The notes below the pieces were generated by a model. The model saw only the letters and a list, made by a program, of their open reading frames with translations. It made no database searches and had not been told where the DNA came from. The translations under genes and the position numbers were made by a program. Shown here in pieces: positions 47,357-56,609 of a stretch of DNA of 64,000 nucleotides. Each line of letters begins with the position of its first letter. The stretch's first letter is position 1. This stretch comes from a virus, in the IMG/VR virus record IMGVR_UViG_3300040801_001530, positions 1 to 64,000 of that record. One strand, given 5' to 3'.

Positions 47357-48601
47357 ATGGACGCTAACGAATACCAACGACAGGCGTTAAGCACAGCTAA
47401 CACCGATGCGGATATAGTTAATTGGATACTAGGCTTGACGGGCGAAGTAGGCGAAGTGGCTAATATCGCTAAAAAACAATTGTACCATGACAAGACACCG
47501 GGGTCTAATGCTTATCTAGATGAGCTAGGCGACGTGTTATGGTATCTATCGGTGCTAGCATATCAGCTCGACCTTGATTTAAGTGACATCATGCGTTATA
47601 ATTTAAACAAACTCGCTAAGAGGCACCCCGGCGGATTTAAGACATATGCTAACCGGGGTGATAGAGAGGATATAAGTAAGGTGGATACCGAGGCGCTTTT
47701 ATTACGCATCGGGTGTGATGAGACAAAGAGCGGTAAAACTATGTGGCGTTGCGTGATGGATGACGGGGCTACGATTAATATTTTTGAGCGTCAAGTCGCC
47801 CAAATGCCGGAGCGCCTGCGTAATGAATTGCAGCATATGGTATTTGGCGGCGCTATAGCATTAGCGCCAGGCGTGCCGGTAACATATGCTACTAACGAAC
47901 GTGGCTATAAGGTTCTTACGACATTGGGTATCGACTGCGATAATTCATTTATAATGCATATCCCCAATATACTGGATATTGACAGACAAGTAGCACATAT
48001 GTGTATGCATAAGCGGGCTAAGGCGTTATGGGAGACAGCTAACAAAGAGAGCGGCAAGCGGATTGTGGCCTTCGACACCGAGACAACCGGCTTGGCGCGT
48101 GACGACGTTATTGTACAGATCGGTGTTGTGGACAATGGGCATAATGTTGTCTTAGAGCAGCTTATTAACCCCGGCAAGGTATTAGGTAGCCGGATGATGA
48201 AGCCGGTATTAGGCACTAAATCAGCTAGTGATGTGCACGGGATTACATACGAAGCACTTAAGAGTAAACCTAGTTGGGGTATGGTGGCACAAGCTATCAA
48301 GCGTGCTTTTGAGGGTGCGCAACTAGTGGCTTACAATGCCGCGTTTGATAACAAGATGTTAATACAGTCAGGCTATGACAAACCACTTAACACGATCTGT
48401 ATTATGGAGATGTTTGCCGCCTATGCGGGCGTATGGCAAAAGGAACTGCAGCGCTGGCGCTGGCATAGCTTAGAGGCTGCTTGTAGGGCGTTAGGGATTG
48501 AGCCACGCGAAGCGCACGACGCTACACAAGATGCACATATGACAATTAGTGTGCTAGAGGCGATGGCTAAGGGGGTAGAGGTAGATCATGCCAAACTTTA
48601 A
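47357..48601 (+). CDS. MazG-DnaQ exonuclease fusion
   Basis: 414 residues. About 1-100 is a MazG-like pyrophosphohydrolase: EYQRQALSTA, then LTGEVGEVANIAKK and LDELGDVLWYLSVLA. About 233-405 is a DEDDh 3'-5' exonuclease of DnaQ type: VAFDTETTGLARDD, HGITYEALK, VAYNAAFDNKML and HDATQDAHM. A middle region of 130 residues is unassigned. MazG removes unusual or alarmone-type nucleotides; DnaQ degrades or proofreads DNA. The AAGG-rich leader carries an RBS. It is unusual to find both in one chain. Confidence 0.88.
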   Translation: MDANEYQRQALSTANTDADIVNWILGLTGEVGEVANIAKKQLYHDKTPGSNAYLDELGDVLWYLSVLAYQLDLDLSDIMRYNLNKLAKRHPGGFKTYANRGDREDISKVDTEALLLRIGCDETKSGKTMWRCVMDDGATINIFERQVAQMPERLRNELQHMVFGGAIALAPGVPVTYATNERGYKVLTTLGIDCDNSFIMHIPNILDIDRQVAHMCMHKRAKALWETANKESGKRIVAFDTETTGLARDDVIVQIGVVDNGHNVVLEQLINPGKVLGSRMMKPVLGTKSASDVHGITYEALKSKPSWGMVAQAIKRAFEGAQLVAYNAAFDNKMLIQSGYDKPLNTICIMEMFAAYAGVWQKELQRWRWHSLEAACRALGIEPREAHDATQDAHMTISVLEAMAKGVEVDHAKL

Positions 48602-48827
48602 AAAGAATCTAATGAGAAGCGGCTATTTAAAACTGTGGCGAACGCAACCATTAACAACGGTAATTGTAAGTGTTGTGGCGGCATTAGTTGGTGTTATGGC
48701 AGCACAACTATTATCAGCCGCTTCTACCAACGCGCTTGTTATTTTAGTAGGTTGCCCTATCGCATGTCTGATTAACCTATTATGGATTTGTATTAATGAT
48801 ATGGGTGATGGCGATGAATCTATTTAA
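48588..48827 (+). CDS. Two-span membrane protein
   Basis: 79 residues. Hydrophobic segments at about 20-45 and 47-68. Start overlaps the MazG-DnaQ gene by 14 bp. Function unknown. Confidence 0.6.
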   Translation: MPNFKKNLMRSGYLKLWRTQPLTTVIVSVVAALVGVMAAQLLSAASTNALVILVGCPIACLINLLWICINDMGDGDESI

Positions 48828-48948
48828 CGCTAGAGAGTTGTACAAAGACGGGTTTAACCAAGACGGGGGCGCACTGACAGCACGCATACTAAAGATTATG
48901 ACGGATATTGCTAAAACGGAGGGGACAGATGCGCGGCTTATTCGTTGA
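48814..48948 (+). CDS. Small hypothetical protein (44 aa)
   Basis: MNLFNARELYKDGFNQDGGA and a helical tail. It overlaps both neighbours by 14-20 bp in a tight operon. Too short to recognise. Confidence 0.45.
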   Translation: MNLFNARELYKDGFNQDGGALTARILKIMTDIAKTEGTDARLIR

Positions 48949-49201
48949 GGTTTTTGGTGACGCAAGACTAAAGCAATACACCCGCGCTAAGGAGTCGGCA
49001 AAAGCGGCTGGTGCTGATGAGTTTGACGCCGGGGCGCGTTTTGCCGTGGCTGTGATTGAAGCCGCATTTGTCCGCGCTGGGCTTTACAAGATACCAGATG
49101 TATATGAGGATGAGGATACAATTAACTTGGAGCAAGATACGACACCGAACAATACCACTAATGTTTTACGTATATGTAATGAGGATAAGGGGGATGGATG
49201 A
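48929..49201 (+). CDS. Small hypothetical protein
   Basis: 90 residues from the ATG with GGAGGGG five bases upstream, preferred to the TTG at 48908. Helical first half and acidic, Thr/Asn-rich end. Overlaps the Ntn-hydrolase gene by 4 bp. Confidence 0.55.
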   Translation: MRGLFVEVFGDARLKQYTRAKESAKAAGADEFDAGARFAVAVIEAAFVRAGLYKIPDVYEDEDTINLEQDTTPNNTTNVLRICNEDKGDG

Positions 49202-49884
49202 CTACAGTTGTAGGCTTAGCCGATAAGAACGGGGTATATATCGGGGCTGATAGTGGTGTACAAGTTAGCACCGTGCAATATGTGGTGGATAATCCTAAGA
49301 TACTTGTATATGACGGTTTAATCCTAGCAGGCGCTGGGAACCTATCGGTTATCCAACTCATTAAGCATAACTATAGCTGGCTATCCGTAGCAAGTAAGCG
49401 GCACAACTACGAGACCGATTTAGACTTCCTAATATCCGCTTTAGCGGGTTCGTTGCGTAATATGCTAGCCACCGAGAATAGTGACATGCAAGGCGAGCAT
49501 GGGTTGTGCCAGCTACTAATTGCCTATAATCATCGTCTCTATTACATGGCTGAAGATTATGCGATTTTAGAGCCGGCAAGCGGTATGGCAGCTATTGGGT
49601 CTGGCTGCGAGTATGCGTTAGGCGCATTGTACGCTAGTAAAGGCAAAAACTCGCAGGCTAGAATAGAGACCGCGCTAGAGGCGGCGGCTAATTATGATGT
49701 ATACACGCGGGGGCCATTTACAATAAAAGCACAACGCAAGTCGGCGGCAGAGACTGATAAGCCTATTGATGAAGCGCATACAGCAAAGTTTGTATCATGG
49801 GTCTACGAACCGGGCGCTTCACCTGCGATATTACCGCCTGCGCCAACGCAACCGGAGGGTAGCGATGGCACAAGTACAAGTTGA
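49198..49884 (+). CDS. HslV/proteasome-like Ntn hydrolase
   Basis: 228 residues. It begins M-TTVVGLADKNGVYIGADSG: removal of Met would expose the nucleophilic Thr as in HslV and proteasome beta subunits. GADS holds the conserved Asp, and PKI at about 33-34 supplies the Lys. The following strands and the late GSGCEYALGAL segment fit the fold. Family members are self-processed peptidases. It could act on phage or host proteins; no ATPase partner is seen nearby. The gene overlaps the next one by 20 bp. Confidence 0.78.
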   Translation: MTTVVGLADKNGVYIGADSGVQVSTVQYVVDNPKILVYDGLILAGAGNLSVIQLIKHNYSWLSVASKRHNYETDLDFLISALAGSLRNMLATENSDMQGEHGLCQLLIAYNHRLYYMAEDYAILEPASGMAAIGSGCEYALGALYASKGKNSQARIETALEAAANYDVYTRGPFTIKAQRKSAAETDKPIDEAHTAKFVSWVYEPGASPAILPPAPTQPEGSDGTSTS

Positions 49885-50485
49885 TTTAAGTGAATATGAG
49901 GAGCTTACAGCACGTTTAGAGCGCCTACCTCGTGCTATGCAAGGGGTTATACTAACACGGGCTGCTAATGCTGTGGGGGTAGCGCTAGACGATGTGGCAA
50001 AGGGGGTTGCCTATCCGCCAGATAGGCGGCCTATACCGATGTCACGGTGGGCAACAGCCAAGCAAAAACGGTGGTGGTGGTACACCGTGCACGCAATTGC
50101 TAAAGGTGAGAAGTCTAGTAATGTGTTGCCAGGCTATCGCATCGGCTATAAACAGGTGCGTAGCATAAAGACACAAAACACGATTAAGGTACTCGATATT
50201 AGAGGATTTTATAGGCGCTCTAATACACTTATAAAGTCGCTTACTTACGTTGTCGAAGTGGCGGCTAATGCTGTTAGCGGCGCTGTAACCTTGCTCTATG
50301 GCACTGCTATTAAATATGCTAAATACGTCATAGGCGGGGCGGATGAGCAAGCGCAATATCACGCGGGTAATTGGTTGCCACTAGTTGGTTTAATAGAACG
50401 CTATAACCCAGTTTTAGCACGCGAGTATACTAAAGCGGTTGATAAATCGCTAACTGAATATCTAGAGGGTGGTACAAATGATTGA
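49865..50485 (+). CDS. HK97 gp10-like minor virion protein
   Basis: 206 residues from the ATG at 49865, the start overlapping the Ntn gene. The N-terminal part (EELTARLERLPRAMQGVILTRAANAV) and long basic middle match the HK97 gp10 family of head-tail joining/tail completion proteins. This gene usually sits beside the connector and tail genes; here it lies far away in the accessory block. No transmembrane segment. A diverged copy near the connector genes was not seen. Confidence 0.55.
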   Translation: MAQVQVDLSEYEELTARLERLPRAMQGVILTRAANAVGVALDDVAKGVAYPPDRRPIPMSRWATAKQKRWWWYTVHAIAKGEKSSNVLPGYRIGYKQVRSIKTQNTIKVLDIRGFYRRSNTLIKSLTYVVEVAANAVSGAVTLLYGTAIKYAKYVIGGADEQAQYHAGNWLPLVGLIERYNPVLAREYTKAVDKSLTEYLEGGTND

Positions 50486-51680
50486 GACACATAAGCCTAA
50501 ACGGGTAATCATAGATTGCCGGTGGGCTAAGGCGGGGCGTACCATAACCGAGCGCGGTATCGGGCAATACTCATGGGCTGTTATTGAGGCGCTGGTAGAA
50601 TACGCGCCACACAATGAGTACATTGTGCTAATTGAACGCGATACAGATTTATCACCATACATCGGACACCTGTATGATAAGCTACAGATAGCTGCGGTAC
50701 CACCTGTGAATGTGGGTGTAATAAACGATAGTAATAGGCTAGCTTATCAAGCGCAGTTTAACCGCGCATTAGCTGGCATTAAGGCCGACGTGTACCTAAA
50801 CACCGCGCCGGCGCCTCACTACCAGAATGAGACATTTTTAAATGTAGATATGCCTAGCGTGGTTATCTGGTACGATCTAATCCCCAACATTTACAAAGCA
50901 GCCTTTAATCCCGGTAAAGACTACTATCTCGGTGTGCTATTTGCTAAACATGCCGACGCACAAGTATATATATCAGACAGCGCCGCCAACGATGCTTATA
51001 ATATTGGCTTTGATACGGCGAGGGGGCACATTGCCTACCCCGTTGTGCGTAATATGGTTAAGGGAGACCCCGATACTACCGATTTAGAAGCCTTGGGTTT
51101 GCCAGCCGGTAACTGGTTGCTTACAGTATCGGGGCTAGGTATCCATAAGCGGCTAGAGTGGTTAATAGAGCAATGCGGTATGTTGCCTGATGAGATTAAA
51201 AACCGCTATCCTCTTATCGTTGTGTGTGACCTATCTAAGTTCCAAATTGAGCAGCTATCGAGACTAGCCGCCGAGGTTGGCGCTAATGTGCACTTTACGG
51301 GTCATATTACCGACGCGCAACTAAATGCGTTGTACCACTCTGCGTGGGGGTACATACATGCTAGCGAGTATGAGGGCTTCGGTATTCCAGTGGCGGAGGC
51401 GCTGGCTTGCGGTCTGCCATGCTTAATTGCTAATGCGGCTTCGTTGCCAGAAGCAGGCGGGGACGTTGCTCGCTATTTTGAGCATGATACCCCCAGCGAG
51501 CTTGGTAACTTCCAAGAGGCCGCAATTGAGTTTTTGACCATGCCAGCTAGCACATTAGAGGATATGGGACAGCGCGGCAAGCAGCACGTCGCAAAATTTA
51601 ACAAGCAAAACCTTGCAGCCTCTATAGCGGCTGCGTTAGATAGCGCGATTGAGAGGTATAACGATGGCATCCCGTTTTAA
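50478..51680 (+). CDS. Glycosyltransferase, GT4 family
   Basis: 400 residues from the ATG at 50478. GT-B enzyme with the nucleotide-sugar site HASEYEGFGIPVAEALACGLP near residues 295-315, preceded by HFTGHITDAQLNALYH. The N-terminal half binds the acceptor, unknown here. It is directly followed by a second GT4 gene with a 17-bp overlap. With the sulfotransferase and epimerase downstream, it likely builds or alters a glycan on the virion, DNA or host surface. Confidence 0.9.
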   Translation: MIETHKPKRVIIDCRWAKAGRTITERGIGQYSWAVIEALVEYAPHNEYIVLIERDTDLSPYIGHLYDKLQIAAVPPVNVGVINDSNRLAYQAQFNRALAGIKADVYLNTAPAPHYQNETFLNVDMPSVVIWYDLIPNIYKAAFNPGKDYYLGVLFAKHADAQVYISDSAANDAYNIGFDTARGHIAYPVVRNMVKGDPDTTDLEALGLPAGNWLLTVSGLGIHKRLEWLIEQCGMLPDEIKNRYPLIVVCDLSKFQIEQLSRLAAEVGANVHFTGHITDAQLNALYHSAWGYIHASEYEGFGIPVAEALACGLPCLIANAASLPEAGGDVARYFEHDTPSELGNFQEAAIEFLTMPASTLEDMGQRGKQHVAKFNKQNLAASIAAALDSAIERYNDGIPF

Positions 51681-53004
51681 CCAGCGCATAGCAATGTATT
51701 CTCCGCTCCCGCCTGTACCGTCAGGTATTAGCGACTATACGTTTGAATTAGCGCAAGCTATGATAGATCGCGGGGTAGAGTTAGATTTATTCCTAGACGA
51801 CGGGTATACGCCGGAGACGTATGTGATAGACGGGCTTCGTGCCCGTATCCATCACTACGGCGCTTACCGTCGCAAAGCGGCTATTAAGCCATATGATGCA
51901 AATATTATACAGTTTGGCAATAACCCGGCACATTGGTATATGTACCACGAGATGCAACGCCTAAGCACGCCTACGATTACGGTTATACATGATGTGCCGT
52001 GGTCGCCAACATTTATTAACGTACACGCTAAACGCGGTACGCTTGATGATGCTAGGGAGATTATAGCGGGCCTGTATCCGCCGGGGTTTGACGACGATAC
52101 GCTGGAGACGTTTGACGCGGCGCTAGATGCCTACCTAACAGGTGATAACGCGCTATTAAATCGTTGGATTAAACAAAATCCACTGCTAGACAATGTGCTG
52201 ATTAATTCAGACGCGCTAATTGTACATAACGACAGTGCAGGTGCTGATATTGTAGCCGCATATGGTGATGCGTACCGTTTACCGCCCGTGCATATCGTAG
52301 AGGCGGCAACCCGTCCTAATCTACATACAAAAGAGGCCGCTAGGGCGCTACATAGGCCGTTAGAGCGGTTTAAATTCGTTGTCGGGGCTGTTGGGCATAT
52401 AAGCCGCAATAAGCGCTATAAGGTGCTGATTGAGGCGTTTAAGGTGCTATTAAAATACGCCCCTGATAGTTTATTACTATTGGTCGGGCCGCACAACGAC
52501 GAACAATACCGGCAAGAGTTACTAGCCTTAACTGATGATATTAAGGGTAATGTATCCTATACCGGTATGCGGACTATATCAGAAGGATTTGAGACGCTAG
52601 TAGCCGCGTGCGACGTGGGGGTGCAGTTGCGCACCGATGATATGGGAGCCACCAGCGCCGCTATTAGCCGCTTTATGTCTGCAGGCAGACCGTGCATTAT
52701 TAGTGATGTCCCGGCGTGGCGTGGCTATCCCGATAACGTATGCTACAAAGTGCCACATAGCACGGGCAAAGTGGTTCCGTTGCCCGACGGTTGGCTACAC
52801 CCCGATCCTGAGATAAACGCTATCGCTAGCCAACTATTGGTGTGGTATCGCTACCCAGACCAGCTAGGCGAGGCGGCTAGCGAGGTTAAAATGTGGTATA
52901 ATAATGGCCACGATTTAGACAACATGGTAACGCAATATATGCATGTTATCAAAGAGGTTATTGAGCGCGATAACGAATTAAAGGAGTTAGTTAGTTATGG
53001 GTAA
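51664..53004 (+). CDS. Second glycosyltransferase, GT4-like
   Basis: 446 residues from the ATG at 51664. N-terminal PLPPVPSGISDYTFELAQAM is typical of GT4 enzymes, and the donor domain includes VGAVGHISRNKRYKVLIEAF and the later SAAISRFMSAGRPCIISD. The usual E-x7-E is altered (AISRFMSAG), so donor binding may differ. Overlaps both neighbours. Confidence 0.86.
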   Translation: MASRFNQRIAMYSPLPPVPSGISDYTFELAQAMIDRGVELDLFLDDGYTPETYVIDGLRARIHHYGAYRRKAAIKPYDANIIQFGNNPAHWYMYHEMQRLSTPTITVIHDVPWSPTFINVHAKRGTLDDAREIIAGLYPPGFDDDTLETFDAALDAYLTGDNALLNRWIKQNPLLDNVLINSDALIVHNDSAGADIVAAYGDAYRLPPVHIVEAATRPNLHTKEAARALHRPLERFKFVVGAVGHISRNKRYKVLIEAFKVLLKYAPDSLLLLVGPHNDEQYRQELLALTDDIKGNVSYTGMRTISEGFETLVAACDVGVQLRTDDMGATSAAISRFMSAGRPCIISDVPAWRGYPDNVCYKVPHSTGKVVPLPDGWLHPDPEINAIASQLLVWYRYPDQLGEAASEVKMWYNNGHDLDNMVTQYMHVIKEVIERDNELKELVSYG

Positions 53005-53395
53005 ACGTGCGCAGCACACTAGTAACATACTAATGCTATGTGAGCAGGGTCTTACTACCGAGCAAATTAGCAAAGAGCTAGGCTTGGCTAAATCAACCAT
53101 TAACGAGTATAAGCGTGCGGCGCAGGGCGGCCCTAACAAAAACCAGCTAGCGCAAGCACGGGCGGAACGATGCACCGAGGCTGTACGGTTGCATGGGGAA
53201 GGTATGACAATAGAAGGTATTGCTAATAATTTAGGTGTTAGCGTGTATACTATTAAGCGCTATTTGCAAGAGGCGCAGCGTACTAGCCCAGCCGTGTCGC
53301 CGCGCTTAATGGATAGCCTGCAAGGGTTTGGGCGTGCACGTTTTGCAGCTGCATACCAAATGCTAATCGATGCAGGCTATATGGAGGCTGACTAA
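52997..53395 (+). CDS. Tandem helix-turn-helix protein
   Basis: 132 residues. Two HTH units: LTTEQISKELGLAKSTINEYK and MTIEGIANNLGVSVYTIKRYL. It sits in the middle of the glycan operon, coupled to the genes on both sides, and may control it or serve as a DNA-binding packaging factor. The first HTH resembles that on the portal fusion. Confidence 0.72.
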   Translation: MGKRAQHTSNILMLCEQGLTTEQISKELGLAKSTINEYKRAAQGGPNKNQLAQARAERCTEAVRLHGEGMTIEGIANNLGVSVYTIKRYLQEAQRTSPAVSPRLMDSLQGFGRARFAAAYQMLIDAGYMEAD

Positions 53396-54216
53396 TGGGT
53401 TATGTCAATGTGGCACGCCCAATTATTACAGGGGCATGGTGTGATGTCCCGCCCGGCATAAAAGAGTGGCCTTGTTATAACCACTCAATCCACAAAAACG
53501 AACTAGCAGCATGGTTTGAGGCACAGCCCAGCGTAGCACACTATGAGGGCACCAGCATAGTTGATACACTCATAAAGGCGGGGATCCTTGACGTTACGCA
53601 TTATCAGTATACTTACTACAACACGCCGTGGGGTGGGCTGTGGCTTGACAGTGATAATCAAAACAACCAACGGTCTAGGGTGGTCGCCGATGCGGTCGCC
53701 GGTCGTGGCTACATGTCACAAATAGACACGGCGCGGCTAGAGTATGCTGTCATTAACGATAATGCGGGCAACTACGGTGCTTCGGCGTTGTATTACAAGT
53801 ATATAAACCCGCGATTAAGTATTATACAAGTAGGGACTAAAGAGCGGCTGGCCTTAAATTTACGGCATAAGCCTGGGGTCTATTTATCACTAAGAAGCAA
53901 TGCTGGTATTACGGCGCTAACAACACTATTAGAGTGGCCTCGTATCGACCTTTTACAGGTAGACGGTGATGGGTTATCTTTGTTGCACTGGTTGCACGGC
54001 AACAAGGATGAGATTAACGACGGTGCTTTAGATATACTTAACAAAACCCGTGTCGTTGTCGGTACCGTGCCGTGTGACGCTGCCGAGGCGCGTGTAGAGG
54101 CTGCGCTTAAAGCGGGCTACAATGCGCAACTATGGCCAAATGCCCAAACGCCTACGTCGCTCATTACGCCATTTAGTTACTCTGATTACTATATAGAGTT
54201 AGAGGCGGGTATATGA
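53395..54216 (+). CDS. Hypothetical, FkbM-like fold suspected
   Basis: 273 residues. The segment WPRIDLLQVDGDGLSLLHWL recalls the FkbM IDVEG motif, and other parts fit a Rossmann fold, but a clear SAM loop is missing. It may be a degenerate methyltransferase or sugar-processing protein. In the glycan operon. Confidence 0.5.
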   Translation: MGYVNVARPIITGAWCDVPPGIKEWPCYNHSIHKNELAAWFEAQPSVAHYEGTSIVDTLIKAGILDVTHYQYTYYNTPWGGLWLDSDNQNNQRSRVVADAVAGRGYMSQIDTARLEYAVINDNAGNYGASALYYKYINPRLSIIQVGTKERLALNLRHKPGVYLSLRSNAGITALTTLLEWPRIDLLQVDGDGLSLLHWLHGNKDEINDGALDILNKTRVVVGTVPCDAAEARVEAALKAGYNAQLWPNAQTPTSLITPFSYSDYYIELEAGI

Positions 54217-54977
54217 GATGCTACGATAGCACAAAACCGTTACTTTTTAGCCATATTCATAAGGCTGGTGGTAATAGCGTCCTCTATGCGCTAAGTAAGC
54301 TATTCGATCATCGTGCTATATCGAGTGGTAATCGCACCATGACGCTAGGCTTAATAAATAGTCTGCGTGGCTATCGCTTGGCACATGGCCATTACCCGCC
54401 GAGCATAGCGGCGGGGTGGCCCGGCGCGCAATACATCACCATGCTTAGAGAGCCTATTAGCCGTGCACACTCACAATATCAGTGGATGCGTACACAGGCT
54501 AATGACGCAGCACATCCCGACGCTAGTACGATGGATATTAAGACGTTTTTATCTAAGAGCGTCTATGCTGGTATGTGCTCTAACCACATGACCCGATTCC
54601 TAGCATCTAGGGTAGCGTTTACCCCCGACGGTGCTTTAGCGCGGGTGGAGACTGATGACGATATGCTAGGCGTGGCTAAGTCGGTACTAGATAGCGCGCT
54701 TTGGGTTGGCGTCTTAGAGCGTTTGCCACAAAGTACTGTCCTATTGCGTGCTGTCATGCGCCAACCGACACTAGCCATAGGTCATATTAATAAGGCACCT
54801 AACATATATCATGCGCTAGATAGTGAGACGTTAAGCTACATAGCATCTTACAACCAAATGGATATAGCATTATACACTTATGCTAATAATCTGCTACAAC
54901 AACGCTATGAGGCGCTAGCGCACCATTACTCGCCTGATGAGTTAGCTATTTTGCATAAAGGGGTAGCGTTTGAGTAA
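54213..54977 (+). CDS. Sulfotransferase family protein
   Basis: 254 residues. The PAPS 5'-phosphosulfate loop is FSHIHKAGGNS near residue 13, and the 3'-phosphate site is TMLREPISRAHSQYQ near 78-92, both in the order of carbohydrate sulfotransferases (family 2). It moves sulfate from PAPS to a sugar hydroxyl. Genes for two GT4 enzymes and a CDP-paratose-like epimerase flank it, which points to a sulfated glycan. A phage PAPS-reductase-like gene is at 38388. Confidence 0.85.
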   Translation: MRCYDSTKPLLFSHIHKAGGNSVLYALSKLFDHRAISSGNRTMTLGLINSLRGYRLAHGHYPPSIAAGWPGAQYITMLREPISRAHSQYQWMRTQANDAAHPDASTMDIKTFLSKSVYAGMCSNHMTRFLASRVAFTPDGALARVETDDDMLGVAKSVLDSALWVGVLERLPQSTVLLRAVMRQPTLAIGHINKAPNIYHALDSETLSYIASYNQMDIALYTYANNLLQQRYEALAHHYSPDELAILHKGVAFE

Positions 54978-55455
54978 TATAATCGCTTATACGGGGGTTG
55001 TTGTAGTCCCTAAGCTATATGCAAGATCGTCACCCGCTATTACCGGCGGTAATGTCACTAGGCTATTAGATAACGGGGACATATTACGCCTGCGTGCCGG
55101 TGAGGATGCAAGCGTGGCATGGGGAGGCTATGATTGGCGGCTGCTAGATAACGGTAGCGAATGGGTGGCCACTAACACCGATGGTATGACAAGTGTATTT
55201 GTTAAGCTAACGGCGGTATATGAGCCAGACGCATTACCATCTACAGGTGAATTTATTGTTATTATGCGTGTTAAGGCTGGGCATACTATCAATCATGCGC
55301 CTACCCTAGGCGTTAACGGATACGTAGACTGGTACACTAGCGATATGCCAACAGGGCAAGATCGTTGGGTGATGAGCGTTAACCCCGACGTTATCACAGT
55401 AGTAAGCACGGGGTATGTACACAATATTAGCACAGATAAGGAGCGTGATGCTTGA
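54970..55455 (+). CDS. Hypothetical protein, SH3-like N-terminus possible
   Basis: 161 residues from a TTG. Strand-rich with VYARSS, LRAGEDASVAWGGYDWRLLDNGSEWV. No certain family. The stop overlaps the epimerase start. Confidence 0.5.
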   Translation: MSNIIAYTGVVVVPKLYARSSPAITGGNVTRLLDNGDILRLRAGEDASVAWGGYDWRLLDNGSEWVATNTDGMTSVFVKLTAVYEPDALPSTGEFIVIMRVKAGHTINHAPTLGVNGYVDWYTSDMPTGQDRWVMSVNPDVITVVSTGYVHNISTDKERDA

Positions 55456-56552
55456 TAAAAGATAACGTAATAATTACCGGCGGGGCAGGCTTTATAGGTA
55501 CCAACCTGGCGTTATCAGCTATTAAAAAGGGGTACCGTGTAATCATATTCGATAATCTATCACGTGCCGGTTCCGATAATAACCTAAACGCCATATTACC
55601 ACACCAACATAACGTAGGCGAGTTACACCGCGCTGCCGATAGAGGCCAGCTTGTAAAGGGTGATATACGCTCTAAGCACGATGTAAAGCGCCTTCTAGAG
55701 GCGTATGGGAGCCGATGCTATGCGGTGTTCCATTTGGCGGCTCAAACGGCGGTAACTACCTCTTTAGTATATCCAGAACAAGACTTCGAACAAAACGCCT
55801 GGGGGACGTTTAATATTCTCAATCACTTACGCCAGATCGCGCCGGAGGTGCCGTTTATCTATGCTAGTACAAATAAGGTCTATGGTGCGTTAGATTGGCC
55901 TGTAGAGCGTGCTAGACTGGGTAACTACTATTGGAAGCAAGGCGCGGCCAATCCGCTAGAGGAGGCTATTAGCGAATTGCAACCCCTAGACCCCGCTACA
56001 CCCTACGGGGTATCTAAAGCTTGCGGTGGGCAATACGTGCTAGATTTTGCGCAGTCTTACGGTATTAGAGCGGTGGATATGCGTCAAAGTTGCATCTATG
56101 GGCCGTATCAGTATGGTGCGGAGGCGCAAGGTTGGCTAGCCTGGCTAACGATCGCGGCGGTGTATGATTTACCTATTACTGTGTTTGGTAGTGGGTTACA
56201 AAAGCGCGATGTGCTTTGGGTTGAGGATTTAGTAGCCGCGTATTGGGCGGCGGTCGAGAATATCGATAAGGCTGCAGGCCAGACATACAACATCGGGGGC
56301 GGTTGGCATAATACCCTATCGGTTTTGCAGTTGCTTGAGTTATTAAGCAAAAAACTCGGTAAGGTTATCCCGGCGGCAAACTCGGCGGCTAGACCATCCG
56401 ACCAAAAGATATATGTAAGTGACATCCGCAAGGCTAAGCGTGATTTAGGGTGGGAGCCTACTGTGGCACCTGATGTGGGGGTAGACAGGCTAGTAAGATG
56501 GGTGCAAGGCAACCGTAACCTATTCGTAAAGGCTGGTGTATTAAACACCTAA
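55452..56552 (+). CDS. NAD-dependent epimerase, CDP-paratose 2-epimerase-like
   Basis: 366 residues. Rossmann loop ITGGAGFIGTNLA at about 8-20, catalytic YGVSK near 188-192, and the STNKVYG stretch near 138 typical of CDP-paratose/tyvelose epimerases. It converts one nucleotide sugar to another for glycan building. Last gene of the operon, ending at the terminator 56578. A TTG start is used if the overlap is right. Confidence 0.88.
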   Translation: MIKDNVIITGGAGFIGTNLALSAIKKGYRVIIFDNLSRAGSDNNLNAILPHQHNVGELHRAADRGQLVKGDIRSKHDVKRLLEAYGSRCYAVFHLAAQTAVTTSLVYPEQDFEQNAWGTFNILNHLRQIAPEVPFIYASTNKVYGALDWPVERARLGNYYWKQGAANPLEEAISELQPLDPATPYGVSKACGGQYVLDFAQSYGIRAVDMRQSCIYGPYQYGAEAQGWLAWLTIAAVYDLPITVFGSGLQKRDVLWVEDLVAAYWAAVENIDKAAGQTYNIGGGWHNTLSVLQLLELLSKKLGKVIPAANSAARPSDQKIYVSDIRKAKRDLGWEPTVAPDVGVDRLVRWVQGNRNLFVKAGVLNT

Positions 56553-56573
56553 GCCCACTGCTAGTGTAAAGAT

Positions 56574-56600
56574 AAAAGCCCCGGCGGGATACCGGGGCTT
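56574..56600. terminator. Terminator of the glycan operon
   Basis: GCCCCGG-cgggata-CCGGGGC followed by TTGGTG, and an A-run before it; it also faces the leftward 56610 gene. Confidence 0.75.
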
Positions 56601-56609
56601 GGTGTGTGG

